Assembly (NCBI RefSeq): GCF_014280075.1
Contig: NZ_CP047950.1
Span: 496,001-560,000 of the forward strand
DNA from: Synechococcus sp. A15-62
Lineage (GTDB): Bacteria > Cyanobacteriota > Cyanobacteriia > PCC-6307 > Cyanobiaceae
Length of the DNA stretch: 64,000 nucleotides
Direction of reading: 5' to 3'
Made by a program: the position numbers and the translations under genes. Position 1 is the first letter of the stretch. Each line of letters starts with the position of its first letter. Of the stretch, positions 8,531-17,845 are shown one piece after another. The notes below the pieces were generated by a model that saw nothing but the letters and a program-made list of their open reading frames with translations, had not been told where the DNA came from and ran no database searches.

Positions 8531-9709
8531 TTAACGGATCGCTTCTCCATCCGCCTCGAACAACCGCCAGCCTGTGGGGTCAGGGTCGAGATGGATGGCA
8601 TCGCCGGCCTTGATGTTGATGTCTGCTGAACCTCTGACTTGGATGAGTTGATCCCCATCCACGAGCCGACAGGTGAGGATCTGCTCATTGCCCAGACGCT
8701 CGCAATGGCTCACCTCGGTTTGGAGATTTCTGTTCGTTGCTGGTGCCAGATGCCAGTGTTCAGGCCTCAATCCTGCGGTGAGGTGTTGGCCTTCTCGTTC
8801 AAGTAAGGGCTCAACCATTTCACCTTCAACCTGAATGCGCTTGCTTCCCAAAATGAGGGTTGCATTGGGTCCCACCGTGACGGGCAACAGGCTCATCGCT
8901 GGGCTGCCGATGAACTGGGCCACAAAGATGTTGGAGGGCCACCGGTACAACTCCATCGGTGTTCCGAGTTGTTGCAAGCGCCCTTGGTTCAACACCGCGA
9001 TGCGGTCGCCCATGGTCATCGCTTCCACCTGGTCGTGGGTCACATAAACCGTCGTTGTTCCGAGTTCTCGCTGCAGCTCGACGATTTTTTGGCGCGTGCT
9101 CGTTCTGAGTTTGGCGTCGAGATTGCTGAGCGGTTCATCCATCAAGAACACCTCAGGATTGCGCGCCATGGCGCGTCCGAGGGCGACCCGTTGTTTCTGT
9201 CCACCGGACAGTTCCTTTGGCCTTCGATCGAGCAATTCCGTTAGTTCCAGAGATCTGGCAACGGTGTTCACCCGGGCATCGATTTGTTCTTCTCTGACTG
9301 ACCGCACCCGCAGTGGTTTGGGCAACATGCGCGTGGATCGAAAGGCTTGATCTTGGATTCGCTGAAATGTCGATCTTGCCTGGCTTCTGCGCAGCCCGAA
9401 GCTGAGGTTGTCCCTCACGCTGAGATGCGGGTAGAGCGCGTAGCTCTGGAACACCATGGCGACGTTGCGGCGCGCTGGCGGCACATCGCTGATGGGCCGA
9501 GTTCCGATTCTGATTTCACCGCTGCTGGGATGGTCGAGACCGGCCAGCAGTCGCAGCAAGGTGCTTTTGCCGCACCCCGAGGGACCGACCAGCACCAAAA
9601 ACTCGCCATCGTTGATCGTCAGATTCAACTGACGAATCACATCAACGGGATCACCGCCGCCGCGCCCTGGGAACGTCTTGCTGAGGTCTTCGAAACGGAC
9701 GCCGGCCAA
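8531..9709 (-). CDS. ABC transporter ATP-binding protein, UgpC/MalK type
   Basis: The 392-residue ATPase powers carbohydrate or osmolyte import of the CUT1 type. Walker A is GPSGCGKST (42-50), the signature is KELSGGQKQR (166-174), Walker B is VFLMDEPLSNLDAK, and a TOBE/MalK-like regulatory domain occupies the C-terminal third. A basic insertion of about 25-30 residues (roughly 109-137, RSQARSTFQ to VRSVREEQI) separates the Q-loop from the signature and is not usual in this family. No permease or binding protein lies nearby, so it is an orphan subunit. The start is TTG; no ATG or GTG lies upstream before a stop. Confidence 0.85.
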   Translation of the reverse strand: MAGVRFEDLSKTFPGRGGGDPVDVIRQLNLTINDGEFLVLVGPSGCGKSTLLRLLAGLDHPSSGEIRIGTRPISDVPPARRNVAMVFQSYALYPHLSVRDNLSFGLRRSQARSTFQRIQDQAFRSTRMLPKPLRVRSVREEQIDARVNTVARSLELTELLDRRPKELSGGQKQRVALGRAMARNPEVFLMDEPLSNLDAKLRTSTRQKIVELQRELGTTTVYVTHDQVEAMTMGDRIAVLNQGRLQQLGTPMELYRWPSNIFVAQFIGSPAMSLLPVTVGPNATLILGSKRIQVEGEMVEPLLEREGQHLTAGLRPEHWHLAPATNRNLQTEVSHCERLGNEQILTCRLVDGDQLIQVRGSADINIKAGDAIHLDPDPTGWRLFEADGEAIR

Positions 9710-9767
9710 CGGCAGAGCTGCAGCGGCTGAATCTTAGGGTTATGGATTGGATTGAGCCGGCAGCACC

Positions 9768-10757
9768 GTGCAGTTCATCGATCAGGCACGGATCACGGTC
9801 CGAGGCGGGCGCGGCGGCGACGGCATCGCTGCATTTCGCCGTGAAAAGTATGTGCCTGCTGGAGGCCCCTCCGGAGGTGACGGCGGGTGTGGGGCTCCCG
9901 TGGTTCTGGAGGCCGACAGCAACCTGCAAACTCTGCTCGACTTCAAATACAAGCGCCTGTTCGCTGCTGACGACGGGCGACGCGGTGGCCCGAACAAATG
10001 CACCGGTGCATCAGGAAAAGACCTGGTGATCAAGGTGCCTTGCGGCACGGAGGTACGCCATCTGCGCACCGGCATTCTTCTGGGCGACCTCACAGCGCCG
10101 GGTGAACGGCTCACCGTTGCCTTCGGTGGGCGAGGTGGTCTGGGCAATGCCCATTACCTGAGCAATCGCAACCGTGCGCCGGAGAAATTCACCGAGGGGC
10201 GTGAGGGTGAGGAATGGCCCCTTCAGCTGGAACTCAAGTTGCTGGCTGAGGTGGGCATCATTGGACTTCCCAATGCCGGCAAAAGCACCTTGATCGCCGT
10301 GTTGTCGGCAGCGCGACCCAAGATTGCCGATTACCCCTTCACCACCTTGGTCCCCAACCTTGGTGTGGTGCGCCGGCCCAGTGGAGACGGCACTGTTTTT
10401 GCAGACATACCAGGCTTGATTGAAGGGGCCGCACAGGGCGCTGGTCTTGGCCACGACTTTCTGCGTCATATCGAACGCACCCGTCTGCTGATTCACCTGG
10501 TGGACGCTGGATCCGAGGATCCCGTGGCTGACTTGAACGTCGTCCAGCAGGAACTGGAGGCCTATGGCCATGGTCTGGTTGATCGGCCCCGTCTGCTGGT
10601 GATCAACAAGCAGGAGTTGGTGTCAGAGGAGGATCTACCCGCCTTGCGAGAAGACCTTGAAACGGCGAGTGGTCGGCCCGTGCTCTGCATTTCCGCAGCA
10701 ATGGGAACCAATCTTGACCAATTGCTTGCCGAAACCTGGGCCCAGCTCGGAGTGTGA
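9768..10757 (+). CDS. obg: GTPase Obg (CgtA)
   Basis: Obg is an essential GTPase associated with 50S ribosome assembly and stress signalling. The 329-residue protein has the glycine-rich OBG fold (about 1-158, for example [18 protein letters not shown]) and a G domain with G1 GLPNAGKST (about 166-174), G2 [12 protein letters not shown]3 DIPGLIEGA and G4 INKQEL. The GTG start gives MQFIDQARI, the conserved beginning. There is no C-terminal OCT domain, as in many cyanobacterial Obg proteins. It is divergent from the ABC ATPase. Confidence 0.95.
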   Translation: MQFIDQARITVRGGRGGDGIAAFRREKYVPAGGPSGGDGGCGAPVVLEADSNLQTLLDFKYKRLFAADDGRRGGPNKCTGASGKDLVIKVPCGTEVRHLRTGILLGDLTAPGERLTVAFGGRGGLGNAHYLSNRNRAPEKFTEGREGEEWPLQLELKLLAEVGIIGLPNAGKSTLIAVLSAARPKIADYPFTTLVPNLGVVRRPSGDGTVFADIPGLIEGAAQGAGLGHDFLRHIERTRLLIHLVDAGSEDPVADLNVVQQELEAYGHGLVDRPRLLVINKQELVSEEDLPALREDLETASGRPVLCISAAMGTNLDQLLAETWAQLGV

Positions 10758-10850
10758 GTTGATGCTCTAGACAATCTTCATGTGATCAGCCACAACGATG
10801 CTTGTGGGCTGAACGCGGGAGAGCCATAACGGGAATGTCTCTCCCATGAC

Positions 10851-11033
10851 ATGACCTTCTACACCTGTCTGGATAACAAAGGCGACGTGATTGCCCGGTG
10901 CCAAACGAAAGAGGATGTTGCTGTGCTTCAACGCATGGGACGCCCAATCGCTGAAGTGAAGGCGATGCGTAATGAAGAGGCTGTCGTCTGCACCCTGACC
11001 GGCAGCCCCTCCGATTACAACGAGGACTACTAA
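10851..11033 (+). CDS. small conserved hypothetical protein (60 aa)
   Basis: I do not recognise a named family. The 60-residue acidic, probably cytosolic protein begins MTFYTCLDNKGDVIARCQT, has three cysteines and no hydrophobic segment, and ends SPSDYNEDY. It starts at the first of two clustered ATGs and faces CP12 convergently. Codon use looks like the neighbours, and its isolation between obg and CP12 favours a real small gene. Confidence 0.6.
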   Translation: MTFYTCLDNKGDVIARCQTKEDVAVLQRMGRPIAEVKAMRNEEAVVCTLTGSPSDYNEDY

Positions 11034-11063
11034 GCCCTCGTTGGATTTCACGCGCTGGTTGAT

Positions 11064-11282
11064 TCAGTCGTCGTAGACGCGGCACTCGTCTGCATCGGGA
11101 TTGGCCTCGCAATGCAGCTCGAGGGAGGTTGGGTCGTGGCTGTCGCCGGGGTGGTGCTCCTTGTATTCCTCTAGCGACTTCAACTCATCGGTGAGGTGAC
11201 GAACCTTGGCCTCGTCGCCAGCTGCTTTGGCAGCTTCGATTTCCGATTGATCCTTCTGGATGTGTTCGTCGATGGACTTCAT
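11064..11282 (-). CDS. cp12: CP12 regulator of the Calvin cycle (single Cys-pair form)
   Basis: CP12 is a small, mostly disordered scaffold that joins GAPDH and phosphoribulokinase under oxidising conditions and so turns off the Calvin cycle in the dark. The 72-residue protein keeps the C-terminal GAPDH-binding motif CEANPDADECRVYDD with Cys58 and Cys67. The N-terminal half is helical and charged. It has neither the N-terminal cysteine pair nor the AWD-VEEL core of canonical CP12, so phosphoribulokinase would have to bind without that disulfide. Similar short forms are known in picocyanobacteria. Confidence 0.85.
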   Translation of the reverse strand: MKSIDEHIQKDQSEIEAAKAAGDEAKVRHLTDELKSLEEYKEHHPGDSHDPTSLELHCEANPDADECRVYDD

Positions 11283-11386
11283 GAATTCAGACCGTGGCCT
11301 GGAAGCACCTTACGGCGATTCATTGGTTTTGGAGTGGTGGAATCCCGCCCCATGACCATCCGTCAATCTTGATCTGAGGTGGCGGT

Positions 11387-11408
11387 AGCCGTGGCTACAA
11401 CCACGGCT
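11387..11408. other. hairpin downstream of the ABC-F gene
   Basis: A perfect 8-bp stem pairs AGCCGTGG (11387-11394) with CCACGGCT (11401-11408) around a 6-nt loop. It lies just past the stop of the minus-strand ABC-F gene, where a terminator would be expected, but no T-run follows on that strand. It may protect the 3' end or act as a factor-dependent terminator. Confidence 0.4.
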
Positions 11409-11420
11409 CCAGCTCCTTGC

Positions 11421-13322
11421 TCAGGGCGCCAATTCGCTGAGTTCCAGCCAGCGTTCTTCGGCCTGTTCGATGCGGGAGATCAGATCAGCCAGATCAAGGC
11501 TCAGCTTGGCCATGTCGGCGCCCTCCTGCGTCATCTGCTGTTCCAGCTCCTCCTTCTGCAACTCCAGGTCAGGCAGCTGTTGATCGAGAGCCGCAAGCTC
11601 CTTGTTTTCCTTGAAGTTTCGACGCCGCGGACCATCGCGCTTGGTTTCGCTGCTGCGCTCCGGTTTTGGTGAGGAGGGTTTGCTCGCCTGGGTCTGGCTG
11701 CGTTCCTCCTGGCGCTGTTGCTCCAGAAACGCGCTGTAGTTCCCTTCAAAGCGATTAAGCCGTCCTTGGTTGAAGCAGAACAGGCGATCAACGGTGCGAT
11801 CGAGGAAATAACGGTCGTGGGAAACAACGATCACGCAGCCCCGGAAGTCTTCAAGGAAGTCTTCGAGAACGCTGAGGGTCTGAACATCCAGATCATTGGT
11901 GGGTTCGTCCAACAGCAACACGTTGGGCGCCTGGATCAGCATCCGGCAGAGGGTGAGGCGGCGGCGCTCGCCTCCCGAGAGCTTGGCCAAGGGGCTGTGC
12001 TGCTGGGCCGGTGGAAACAAAAAGCGTTCCAGAAGCTGAGATGCGGTGACCTGTTCACCCCCCAGATCGATCCGGCTGGCGGCTTCTTCCACGAACTCGA
12101 TCACTTTGCGATCGAGCCCTTTGCCTTTGTTGAAGTCTTCGGTGTGCTGGTCCAGGTAGCCGATATGCACGGTCTCCCCAAGCAGCAGGCTGCCTTGGGT
12201 TGGCTCGCGCCGTCTGGCAATGAGATCAAGCAGGGTGGATTTGCCGCTGCCGTTGGGGCCGATGATGCCGATTCGGTCTTCAGGGCTGAAGCTGTAGCTG
12301 AAGCCATCAAGGAGTGGGCGACCGCCTTGGCTGCCATCGGCTGTGACCCCAACGTCTTCCGCTTCAATCACCTGTTTGCCGATGCGCCGGCTGATGCCGG
12401 TCATCTCCAGCTTCGCTTTGGCCTGATTGGGTTTCTGCTCGCGCATCGCTTCGATGCGTTGCAGTCGCGCCTTCTGTTTGGTGCTACGCGCCTTGGGGCC
12501 CTGGCGTAGCCAGGCCAATTCTCGGCGAAGCACGCTTTTGAACTTGGCCGCTGAGGCTGCTTCTGAGGCTTCTTCTTCCGCTTTGTGCTGCAGAAATGTG
12601 CTGTAGTTCCCCTGATAGGTGCGGGCCTGGCCTCGGTCCACCTCCACCATCCGTCGCGTCACCCGATCGAGCACATAGCGGTCATGGGTGACCAGCACCA
12701 GAGCCCCGGGGTAGCGATCCAGCCAGCTCTGCAGCCATTCCACGGCAGCGGCGTCGAGATGGTTGGTGGGCTCATCCAGCAGCAGCACATCGGGGCAGGC
12801 CACCAGGGCTGATGCCAGACCCACCCGTTTGCGGTATCCGCCGGAGAGGTCATCGACCGGGCGCTGGAGATCGCTGATGCCCAATTTCTGCAGCACTTCC
12901 CGGCATTGCTGCTCCAGGCTCCAGGCTTCTTCTTCATCCATCCGTTGGCTGAGCTGACCCAGCTCCGCCATCAGTGCTTCATTGCTGGGGTCTGCCGCGA
13001 TGGCGTCGCTGAGGGCGTTGAAGCGCACCAGCAGATCCCGTTTGGCGCCGCAGCCCTCCAGCACCTGTTCCAGCACCGTGAGCCCCGGAGTGATTCGGCT
13101 CTCCTGACCCACCAACTCCACCCGAAGCCGCGGTGAACAGCGGCGTTCCCCCTCACCGAGTGGCTCTTTCCCCGCCAGAACCTTCAACAGGGTGGATTTG
13201 CCGGCGCCATTGGGACCGATCAGCCCGAGCCGCTCCCCTTCACCGATGTGGAGATCGAGATCGGAAAAGAGGGTGCGGATGCCGAAATCCTTGGCCGCAC
13301 TCACCAGGCTGATCAGACTCAC
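11421..13322 (-). CDS. ABC-F family ATPase (Uup-like)
   Basis: The 633-residue protein has two ABC cassettes and no membrane domain. Walker A sequences are GPNGAGKST (about 36) and GPNGSGKST (about 355); both signatures (LSGGYRKRVGLA, LSGGERRRLTLC) are intact, with an ABC-F linker between the cassettes (about 240-310). A C-terminal coiled coil (about 560-633) is typical of the Uup/EttA-like branch that acts on the ribosome or on branched DNA intermediates. The start is GTG and overlaps the upstream DUF2301 stop by 4 bp, placing it last in a three-gene operon. Confidence 0.9.
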   Translation of the reverse strand: MSLISLVSAAKDFGIRTLFSDLDLHIGEGERLGLIGPNGAGKSTLLKVLAGKEPLGEGERRCSPRLRVELVGQESRITPGLTVLEQVLEGCGAKRDLLVRFNALSDAIAADPSNEALMAELGQLSQRMDEEEAWSLEQQCREVLQKLGISDLQRPVDDLSGGYRKRVGLASALVACPDVLLLDEPTNHLDAAAVEWLQSWLDRYPGALVLVTHDRYVLDRVTRRMVEVDRGQARTYQGNYSTFLQHKAEEEASEAASAAKFKSVLRRELAWLRQGPKARSTKQKARLQRIEAMREQKPNQAKAKLEMTGISRRIGKQVIEAEDVGVTADGSQGGRPLLDGFSYSFSPEDRIGIIGPNGSGKSTLLDLIARRREPTQGSLLLGETVHIGYLDQHTEDFNKGKGLDRKVIEFVEEAASRIDLGGEQVTASQLLERFLFPPAQQHSPLAKLSGGERRRLTLCRMLIQAPNVLLLDEPTNDLDVQTLSVLEDFLEDFRGCVIVVSHDRYFLDRTVDRLFCFNQGRLNRFEGNYSAFLEQQRQEERSQTQASKPSSPKPERSSETKRDGPRRRNFKENKELAALDQQLPDLELQKEELEQQMTQEGADMAKLSLDLADLISRIEQAEERWLELSELAP

Positions 13323-13957
13323 GGCTTGCCAGCGGGCAGTTGACCGTCCAGATAAGCAAACACGCTCTTGTCGCCCACATCCGCTGCTGCCTCCATGCCG
13401 AATTTGCGCAGGGCCAGCAGCACCAGCAGCAACGCCGCAGCTTCCAGTAGAGCCAGGCAGAGGTCACCATTGATCAGTCCCACCAGATGCCCCAGCAGCG
13501 CTGCCGGCAGCAGCAAGGTGAGACCAATGGCTTCGGGCCGTTGGAAGCAGAAAAACTCCTTGAAGCCGATTCCCGCCAAGGCGGCAAACAGCGGCCCTAT
13601 GGCCAGGATCCACAGCGGCTGAATCCGGAGGGTGGAGAGCACTTCGGTGGGGCCGGCCTGCAGCAGCAGGGCCCCCCAACCGATGCAACCGCTGAGCCAG
13701 AACAGTTGCAGGGCCCGGTGCAAGGGTCGGAGATAAATGTGAATCCAGCGCAGCGCCAGGCCAAGGGCCGTGGCCATCGGCAGCACCCAGAGCCATGCCC
13801 AGGGGCTGTCGGTCTGCCACCACTGCAGCACCCCTGCGGCCAGGCTGAGACCGGTGATCAACAGGGCGATTCGATAAAAACGCACCTCCTGGCGATCGGC
13901 AGCGGTGATCGAGTAGGTGCCGTAAACACCTTCAAAGGTTGGATCTGCGCTGGTCAT
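13319..13957 (-). CDS. DUF2301 family integral membrane protein
   Basis: The 212-residue protein has about six hydrophobic segments separated by short loops and the motif PLFAALAGIGFKEFFCFQRPEA typical of the cyanobacterial DUF2301 family. Its function is unknown. It overlaps the upstream GST-like gene and the downstream ABC-F gene by 4 bp each (ATGA-type junctions), so the three are translated as a coupled operon. Confidence 0.82.
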   Translation of the reverse strand: MTSADPTFEGVYGTYSITAADRQEVRFYRIALLITGLSLAAGVLQWWQTDSPWAWLWVLPMATALGLALRWIHIYLRPLHRALQLFWLSGCIGWGALLLQAGPTEVLSTLRIQPLWILAIGPLFAALAGIGFKEFFCFQRPEAIGLTLLLPAALLGHLVGLINGDLCLALLEAAALLLVLLALRKFGMEAAADVGDKSVFAYLDGQLPAGKP

Positions 13958-14928
13958 CCCGACGCTGCCGTGCTGTTCACCAGTGTGCTCAGGTCAGGAC
14001 CGGCTGGAACGATGCCGCTGGGATTGAGGGGGAACAGGGCACCGAAGTAATCGTGTCGCCAGGCGTTGCCGTCGCAGGTGTCCGCCACGCCCGGCAGGCG
14101 ATAAAAGCGCTGTCGCCATTTCCAGAGCTTCCGGTAGTGCCATAGCGGCTGCCGACTGCAACCGAACAGGGGGGCATACACCAGCTCCCAGCGGATCAAG
14201 GTGGGGAACAGCCGCACATCCGCCAGGGTCAGTGCTTCCCCGCACAGCCATGGACCATTGCTTTCGAGGCTCTGCTCCACCGCATCGAGGGCGGCGAAGA
14301 GATCGGCTTCAGCGTGGTCGTAGGCCGCTTGGTTGCGGGCGAAACCGCAGCGGTAAACCCCATCGTTGATGGCCGGTTGCAGCCGCTGCTGCCAGGCCTG
14401 GATCCTGTCGGTTGCTTCTGCTGGTGCCAGGTCCACAATCTCGTCGTGATGGGGCCAGCGGTTCAACAGGTCCACCAGTGGTGCACTGTCATTTCCCAGC
14501 AGGGTGCGCGTCTTGGGATCCACCAGCACAGGCACGGTGGCCCGGTAGCTGGGGGGGGCGCCGCAGTGCTGATACAACTCCAGCAGCGTTTTGCACCCCT
14601 CCCAGGCTGGATCGAGGGCCCAGCGTCCAGCGTTGTGATCCGCCCGTGCCATCACGAGGGTGACGCTGTCGTGCAGATGGCGCAGCTGATGCACCAGCCA
14701 GGTGCGGTGGGCCCAGGGGCAGCTGCGCCCGATCACCAGCATCGGCCGTTGACCTGCGCTGCGCTGGAGCAGGTCCGCGGGATTTAATGCCGGCTGGGTG
14801 AGCGGATCGCTGGTTGGGCGGGTGTAATTGCCGGCCGCATCGGCTGGGCCTAGCCCACCCATGAGCCGTTGCCATTGCCATCGCCAGCTGCGACGGGCGG
14901 CCGTGACCACGACAGGTGGGATCGACAT
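13954..14928 (-). CDS. glutathionyl-hydroquinone reductase-like GST (Xi class)
   Basis: The 324-residue protein has a thioredoxin-fold N-terminal domain with the catalytic Cys in GRSCPWAHRTW (about 87-97), and an all-helical C-terminal GST domain from about residue 170 with ADVRLFPTLIRWELVY. The CPWAHRT motif is the mark of the ECM4/YqjG (Xi) class, which reductively removes glutathione from hydroquinone conjugates. It leads the operon with the DUF2301 and ABC-F genes. The physiological quinone substrate is unknown. Confidence 0.82.
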   Translation of the reverse strand: MSIPPVVVTAARRSWRWQWQRLMGGLGPADAAGNYTRPTSDPLTQPALNPADLLQRSAGQRPMLVIGRSCPWAHRTWLVHQLRHLHDSVTLVMARADHNAGRWALDPAWEGCKTLLELYQHCGAPPSYRATVPVLVDPKTRTLLGNDSAPLVDLLNRWPHHDEIVDLAPAEATDRIQAWQQRLQPAINDGVYRCGFARNQAAYDHAEADLFAALDAVEQSLESNGPWLCGEALTLADVRLFPTLIRWELVYAPLFGCSRQPLWHYRKLWKWRQRFYRLPGVADTCDGNAWRHDYFGALFPLNPSGIVPAGPDLSTLVNSTAASG

Positions 14929-14998
14929 GGCTTGTTTTGGATCCCTTTCATCCTCGCTGTGACTCGTGCTTCAGTCAGAACTTGGTTCGCTGTGGTCC

Positions 14999-15913
14999 AT
15001 GAGCAGCTGTGGCGTTCTTGTGGTGGCCGGTACCCATGGGAATGAGGTGAATGCCCCTTGGTTGCTGCAGCAGTGGCAGGCCAACCCTGATCTGATCGAC
15101 GCGGCTGGCTTGGCGGTCCAGAAGGTGATCGGCAACCCAGAAGCGTTGCGCCGCCGCTGCCGATACGTCGATCGTGATCTCAACCGCTGCTTCCTCCCGG
15201 AACAGCTGGAGCAGGGTGCCTCCGGATTGGAGTTCCTGCGAGCTGGGGAACTCCTGCGTTTGCATGGCCCGAGTGGCGAGCAGCCCTGTGCTGTGGCCAT
15301 CGATCTGCACAGCACCACTGCGGCCATGGGCAATTCCCTGGTTGTGTACGGCCGACGCCCTGCTGATCTCGCCCTCGCTGCTTTGGTGCAGGGAGCGCTC
15401 GGCCTGCCGATTTATCTGCATGAAGCCGATGCTCAGCAGACCGGCTTCCTTGTTGAATCCTGGCCCTGCGGACTGGTGATCGAGGTGGGGCCTGTGCCGC
15501 AAGGTCTGCTCAATGCCCGGGTCGTTGAACAGACCCGTCTTGGCTTGGAAGCCTGCCTGAGGGCCTTGGATCAGGCACATCAGGGGTTAGCCCGGCTGCC
15601 GGATGCTTTGGTGGTGCACCGTCACTTGGGGAGTCGGGATCTTCCGAAGGCGGAGAACGGAGAGCCTCAGGCCCTTGTGCATCCCGACCTGCAGGGCCGC
15701 GATTGGCAGAACATCGCCTCAACCCAGGCCATGTTTCGTGCTGCTGATGGGACCGACCGTTGTGAAGCTTGGGTTGAAGGGGAAATTCCGGTGTTTGTGA
15801 ACGAAGCGGCCTATGCCGAGAAAAGCATTGCTTTCTCCCTCACCCGCCGGGAGGTGTGGCCTGTGGAGCCCAACTGGCTACTGGCCTTCAAACAGCTGCT
15901 CGCTGCGGCTTAA
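14999..15913 (+). CDS. aspartoacylase / succinylglutamate desuccinylase family zinc hydrolase
   Basis: The 304-residue protein has the AstE/AspA carboxypeptidase-like fold. The zinc ligands are visible: His and Glu in [12 protein letters not shown], and a later His in [24 protein letters not shown] matches the substrate-binding Arg-Asp-Leu-Asn-Arg of aspartoacylase, which hydrolyses N-acetylaspartate to acetate and aspartate. The ATG at 14999 is preferred to the in-frame GTG at 14966 because the fold starts within seven residues of it. The last bases overlap the convergent lipoprotein gene. Confidence 0.83.
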   Translation: MSSCGVLVVAGTHGNEVNAPWLLQQWQANPDLIDAAGLAVQKVIGNPEALRRRCRYVDRDLNRCFLPEQLEQGASGLEFLRAGELLRLHGPSGEQPCAVAIDLHSTTAAMGNSLVVYGRRPADLALAALVQGALGLPIYLHEADAQQTGFLVESWPCGLVIEVGPVPQGLLNARVVEQTRLGLEACLRALDQAHQGLARLPDALVVHRHLGSRDLPKAENGEPQALVHPDLQGRDWQNIASTQAMFRAADGTDRCEAWVEGEIPVFVNEAAYAEKSIAFSLTRREVWPVEPNWLLAFKQLLAAA

Positions 15914-16236
15914 CCGCAGGCCCACACACCCTTCCCTTCTTCTGAGCAGATCAGATTGCTCATCTGACCATCAGCCCAGTACATCCGCAATCGGTCGTCC
16001 TCGGTGCCGATCCGCAGGGTGAGGGATCGCAGCGGGCCGGCTGGTGTCTTGCTGTCGGGGTCGCCGGCAGGTGACCTGAGTTCTTGCAGCTTCTGCTCCA
16101 GCTGGTTGATCCTTCGTTCCAGCTGTTCGATCGAAGCACTTCCGCTTGGCTTGTCGTTGCTGGAGGGCACCACTCGACAGCTGCTCAGGCCAATTGAGGT
16201 CACCCCAAGGCAAAGCAGAGGAATCAAACGCCGCAT
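15910..16236 (-). CDS. small putative lipoprotein
   Basis: The 108-residue protein has a signal peptide with a plausible lipobox LSSC (Cys20), so it would be lipidated and anchored at a membrane. Residues 35-55 ([20 protein letters not shown]) form a short coiled coil. The C-terminal half contains two cysteines near the end ([14 protein letters not shown]) that may form a disulfide. I do not recognise a named family. Confidence 0.65.
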   Translation of the reverse strand: MRRLIPLLCLGVTSIGLSSCRVVPSSNDKPSGSASIEQLERRINQLEQKLQELRSPAGDPDSKTPAGPLRSLTLRIGTEDDRLRMYWADGQMSNLICSEEGKGVWACG

Positions 16237-16263
16237 GGGCCAGTCCCGATTGGTCCCAGCCTC

Positions 16264-16410
16264 TCAGCAGAGCTGGCCTTGGGCCAGTCGCTCACTCCAA
16301 TACACCGTGGCACCTTGAGCCTCCAGCTCCAGTCGCCTGTGACGAGCCTGGCTCAGAGGAACGGTTTCCTCCAAGCGAAGGCCGGCTTGCATCCAGCGGA
16401 TCAGAACCAA
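16264..16410 (-). CDS. candidate short gene (48 aa)
   Basis: A minus-strand frame with a TTG start encodes a 48-residue peptide beginning MVLIRWMQAGLRLEETVPL and ending YWSERLAQGQLC. It is arginine- and glutamate-rich, looks like a folded helical peptide rather than random sequence, and fills the gap between the lipoprotein gene and psbA. No ATG is available before the upstream stop. The identity is unknown; comparison with other marine Synechococcus genomes would decide it. Confidence 0.42.
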   Translation of the reverse strand: MVLIRWMQAGLRLEETVPLSQARHRRLELEAQGATVYWSERLAQGQLC

Positions 16411-16501
16411 AAAGCGCCCTGGTGAGTCTCATGAATCTTAAGCCTTTTGGAAGTCTCGCTTTCCCCGCGTGGGGCGCTTAAGCGTTGGTTTCGCAATCTG
16501 A

Positions 16502-16597
16502 GGACACACAGCGCAATCTTCCTTTACACTCCCGAACAGGCAGGGCTGTCCTGCCCTTCCTTAAACCGTTCCTTCGGGAACATTTCTTTCCGTTCTC
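16502..16597 (+). promoter_or_regulatory. psbA promoter and 5' leader
   Basis: A good -10 hexamer TACACT lies at 16525-16530. At 17-bp spacing the -35 position reads GGACAC, a weak match, as often seen in regulated cyanobacterial promoters. The leader holds a small stem (GGCAG at 16539-16543 with CTGCC at 16551-16555) and no clear Shine-Dalgarno sequence directly before the ATG. The transcription start is inferred. Confidence 0.45.
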
Positions 16598-17677
16598 ATG
16601 ACCACCACCCTCCAGCAGCGCTCCGGCGCTTCCAGCTGGCAGGCCTTCTGTGAGTGGGTCACCTCCACCAACAACCGTCTGTATGTCGGTTGGTTCGGTG
16701 TGCTGATGATCCCCACACTGCTGGCTGCCACCATCTGTTTCGTCATCGCTTTCGTCGCCGCTCCTCCGGTCGACATCGATGGCATCCGTGAGCCCGTCGC
16801 TGGCTCCTTGATCTACGGCAACAACATCATCTCTGGTGCTGTTGTTCCTTCCAGCAACGCCATCGGCCTGCACTTCTACCCCATCTGGGAAGCTGCTTCC
16901 CTCGATGAGTGGCTGTACAACGGCGGCCCCTTCCAGCTGGTTGTTTTCCACTTCCTCATCGGCATCTACGCCTACATGGGTCGTGAGTGGGAACTCTCCT
17001 ACCGCCTGGGCATGCGCCCCTGGATCTGCGTTGCCTACAGCGCACCTGTCGCTGCAGCCTCCGCTGTCTTCCTGGTTTACCCCTTCGGTCAGGGTTCCTT
17101 CTCTGACGCAATGCCCCTGGGCATCTCTGGCACCTTCAACTACATGTTGGTGTTCCAGGCCGAGCACAACATCCTGATGCACCCCTTCCACATGCTGGGC
17201 GTCGCAGGTGTTTTCGGCGGCAGCCTGTTCTCCGCCATGCACGGCTCCCTGGTGACCTCCTCCCTGGTGCGTGAAACCACCGAGAGCGAGTCCCAGAACT
17301 ACGGCTACAAGTTCGGCCAAGAGGAAGAGACCTACAACATCGTGGCTGCCCACGGTTACTTCGGTCGCCTGATCTTCCAATACGCCTCCTTCAACAACAG
17401 CCGTAGCCTTCACTTCTTCCTGGCTGCCTGGCCTGTTGTCGGCATCTGGTTCACCGCCCTCGGCGTGTCAACCATGGCCTTCAACCTGAACGGCTTCAAC
17501 TTCAACCAGTCCATCCTTGATGGTCAGGGCCGCGTCCTGAACACCTGGGCTGATGTGCTGAACCGTGCCGGCCTCGGCATGGAAGTGATGCACGAGCGCA
17601 ACGCTCACAACTTCCCCCTCGACCTGGCTGCTGCTGAGTCCACTCCTGTGGCTCTGCAAGCTCCTGCCATCGGTTGA
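16598..17677 (+). CDS. psbA: photosystem II D1 protein, Glu130 form
   Basis: D1 carries the reaction-centre chlorophylls, pheophytin, the QB site and most ligands of the Mn4CaO5 cluster in the thylakoid membrane. The 359-residue protein has Tyr161 (redox-active YZ), Asp170, His190, His198 (P680), His215 and His272 (non-heme iron), Ser264 (QB), His332, Glu333, His337, Asp342 and Ala344, the C-terminus after processing; the last 15 residues are the cleaved extension. Position 130 is Glu ([11 protein letters not shown]), the D1:2 or high-light form, rather than the Gln of D1:1. It is monocistronic with its own terminator. Confidence 0.98.
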   Translation: MTTTLQQRSGASSWQAFCEWVTSTNNRLYVGWFGVLMIPTLLAATICFVIAFVAAPPVDIDGIREPVAGSLIYGNNIISGAVVPSSNAIGLHFYPIWEAASLDEWLYNGGPFQLVVFHFLIGIYAYMGREWELSYRLGMRPWICVAYSAPVAAASAVFLVYPFGQGSFSDAMPLGISGTFNYMLVFQAEHNILMHPFHMLGVAGVFGGSLFSAMHGSLVTSSLVRETTESESQNYGYKFGQEEETYNIVAAHGYFGRLIFQYASFNNSRSLHFFLAAWPVVGIWFTALGVSTMAFNLNGFNFNQSILDGQGRVLNTWADVLNRAGLGMEVMHERNAHNFPLDLAAAESTPVALQAPAIG

Positions 17678-17714
17678 TCTGGAATCAACAAACGATTCAG
17701 ATCAACTGAATCGG

Positions 17715-17743
17715 AAAGCCCCCTCCTCGGAGGGGGCTTTTTG
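17715..17743 (+). terminator. rho-independent terminator of psbA
   Basis: A strong stem pairs AAAGCCCCCTCC with GGAGGGGGCTTT and runs directly into TTTTTG on the plus strand. It lies 38 bp after the psbA stop and should end the psbA transcript efficiently. Confidence 0.92.
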
Positions 17744-17845
17744 TTGTGCAGGCAGTTCTTGGAGTCGGATCAATCATCAATGGCGAGGACCATCTGTGCA
17801 TCAGGCGGTGATGGCTAAAACAAGGACACTCCCGAGCTTCCTCTG

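Noticed and set aside
11387-11408. Rho-independent terminator of the ABC-F gene
   Set aside because: The stem is strong but no T-run follows, so it is listed only as a hairpin.
16478-17413. 311-codon frame antisense to psbA
   Set aside because: It is a shadow of the highly biased psbA codon use; D1 on the other strand is certain.
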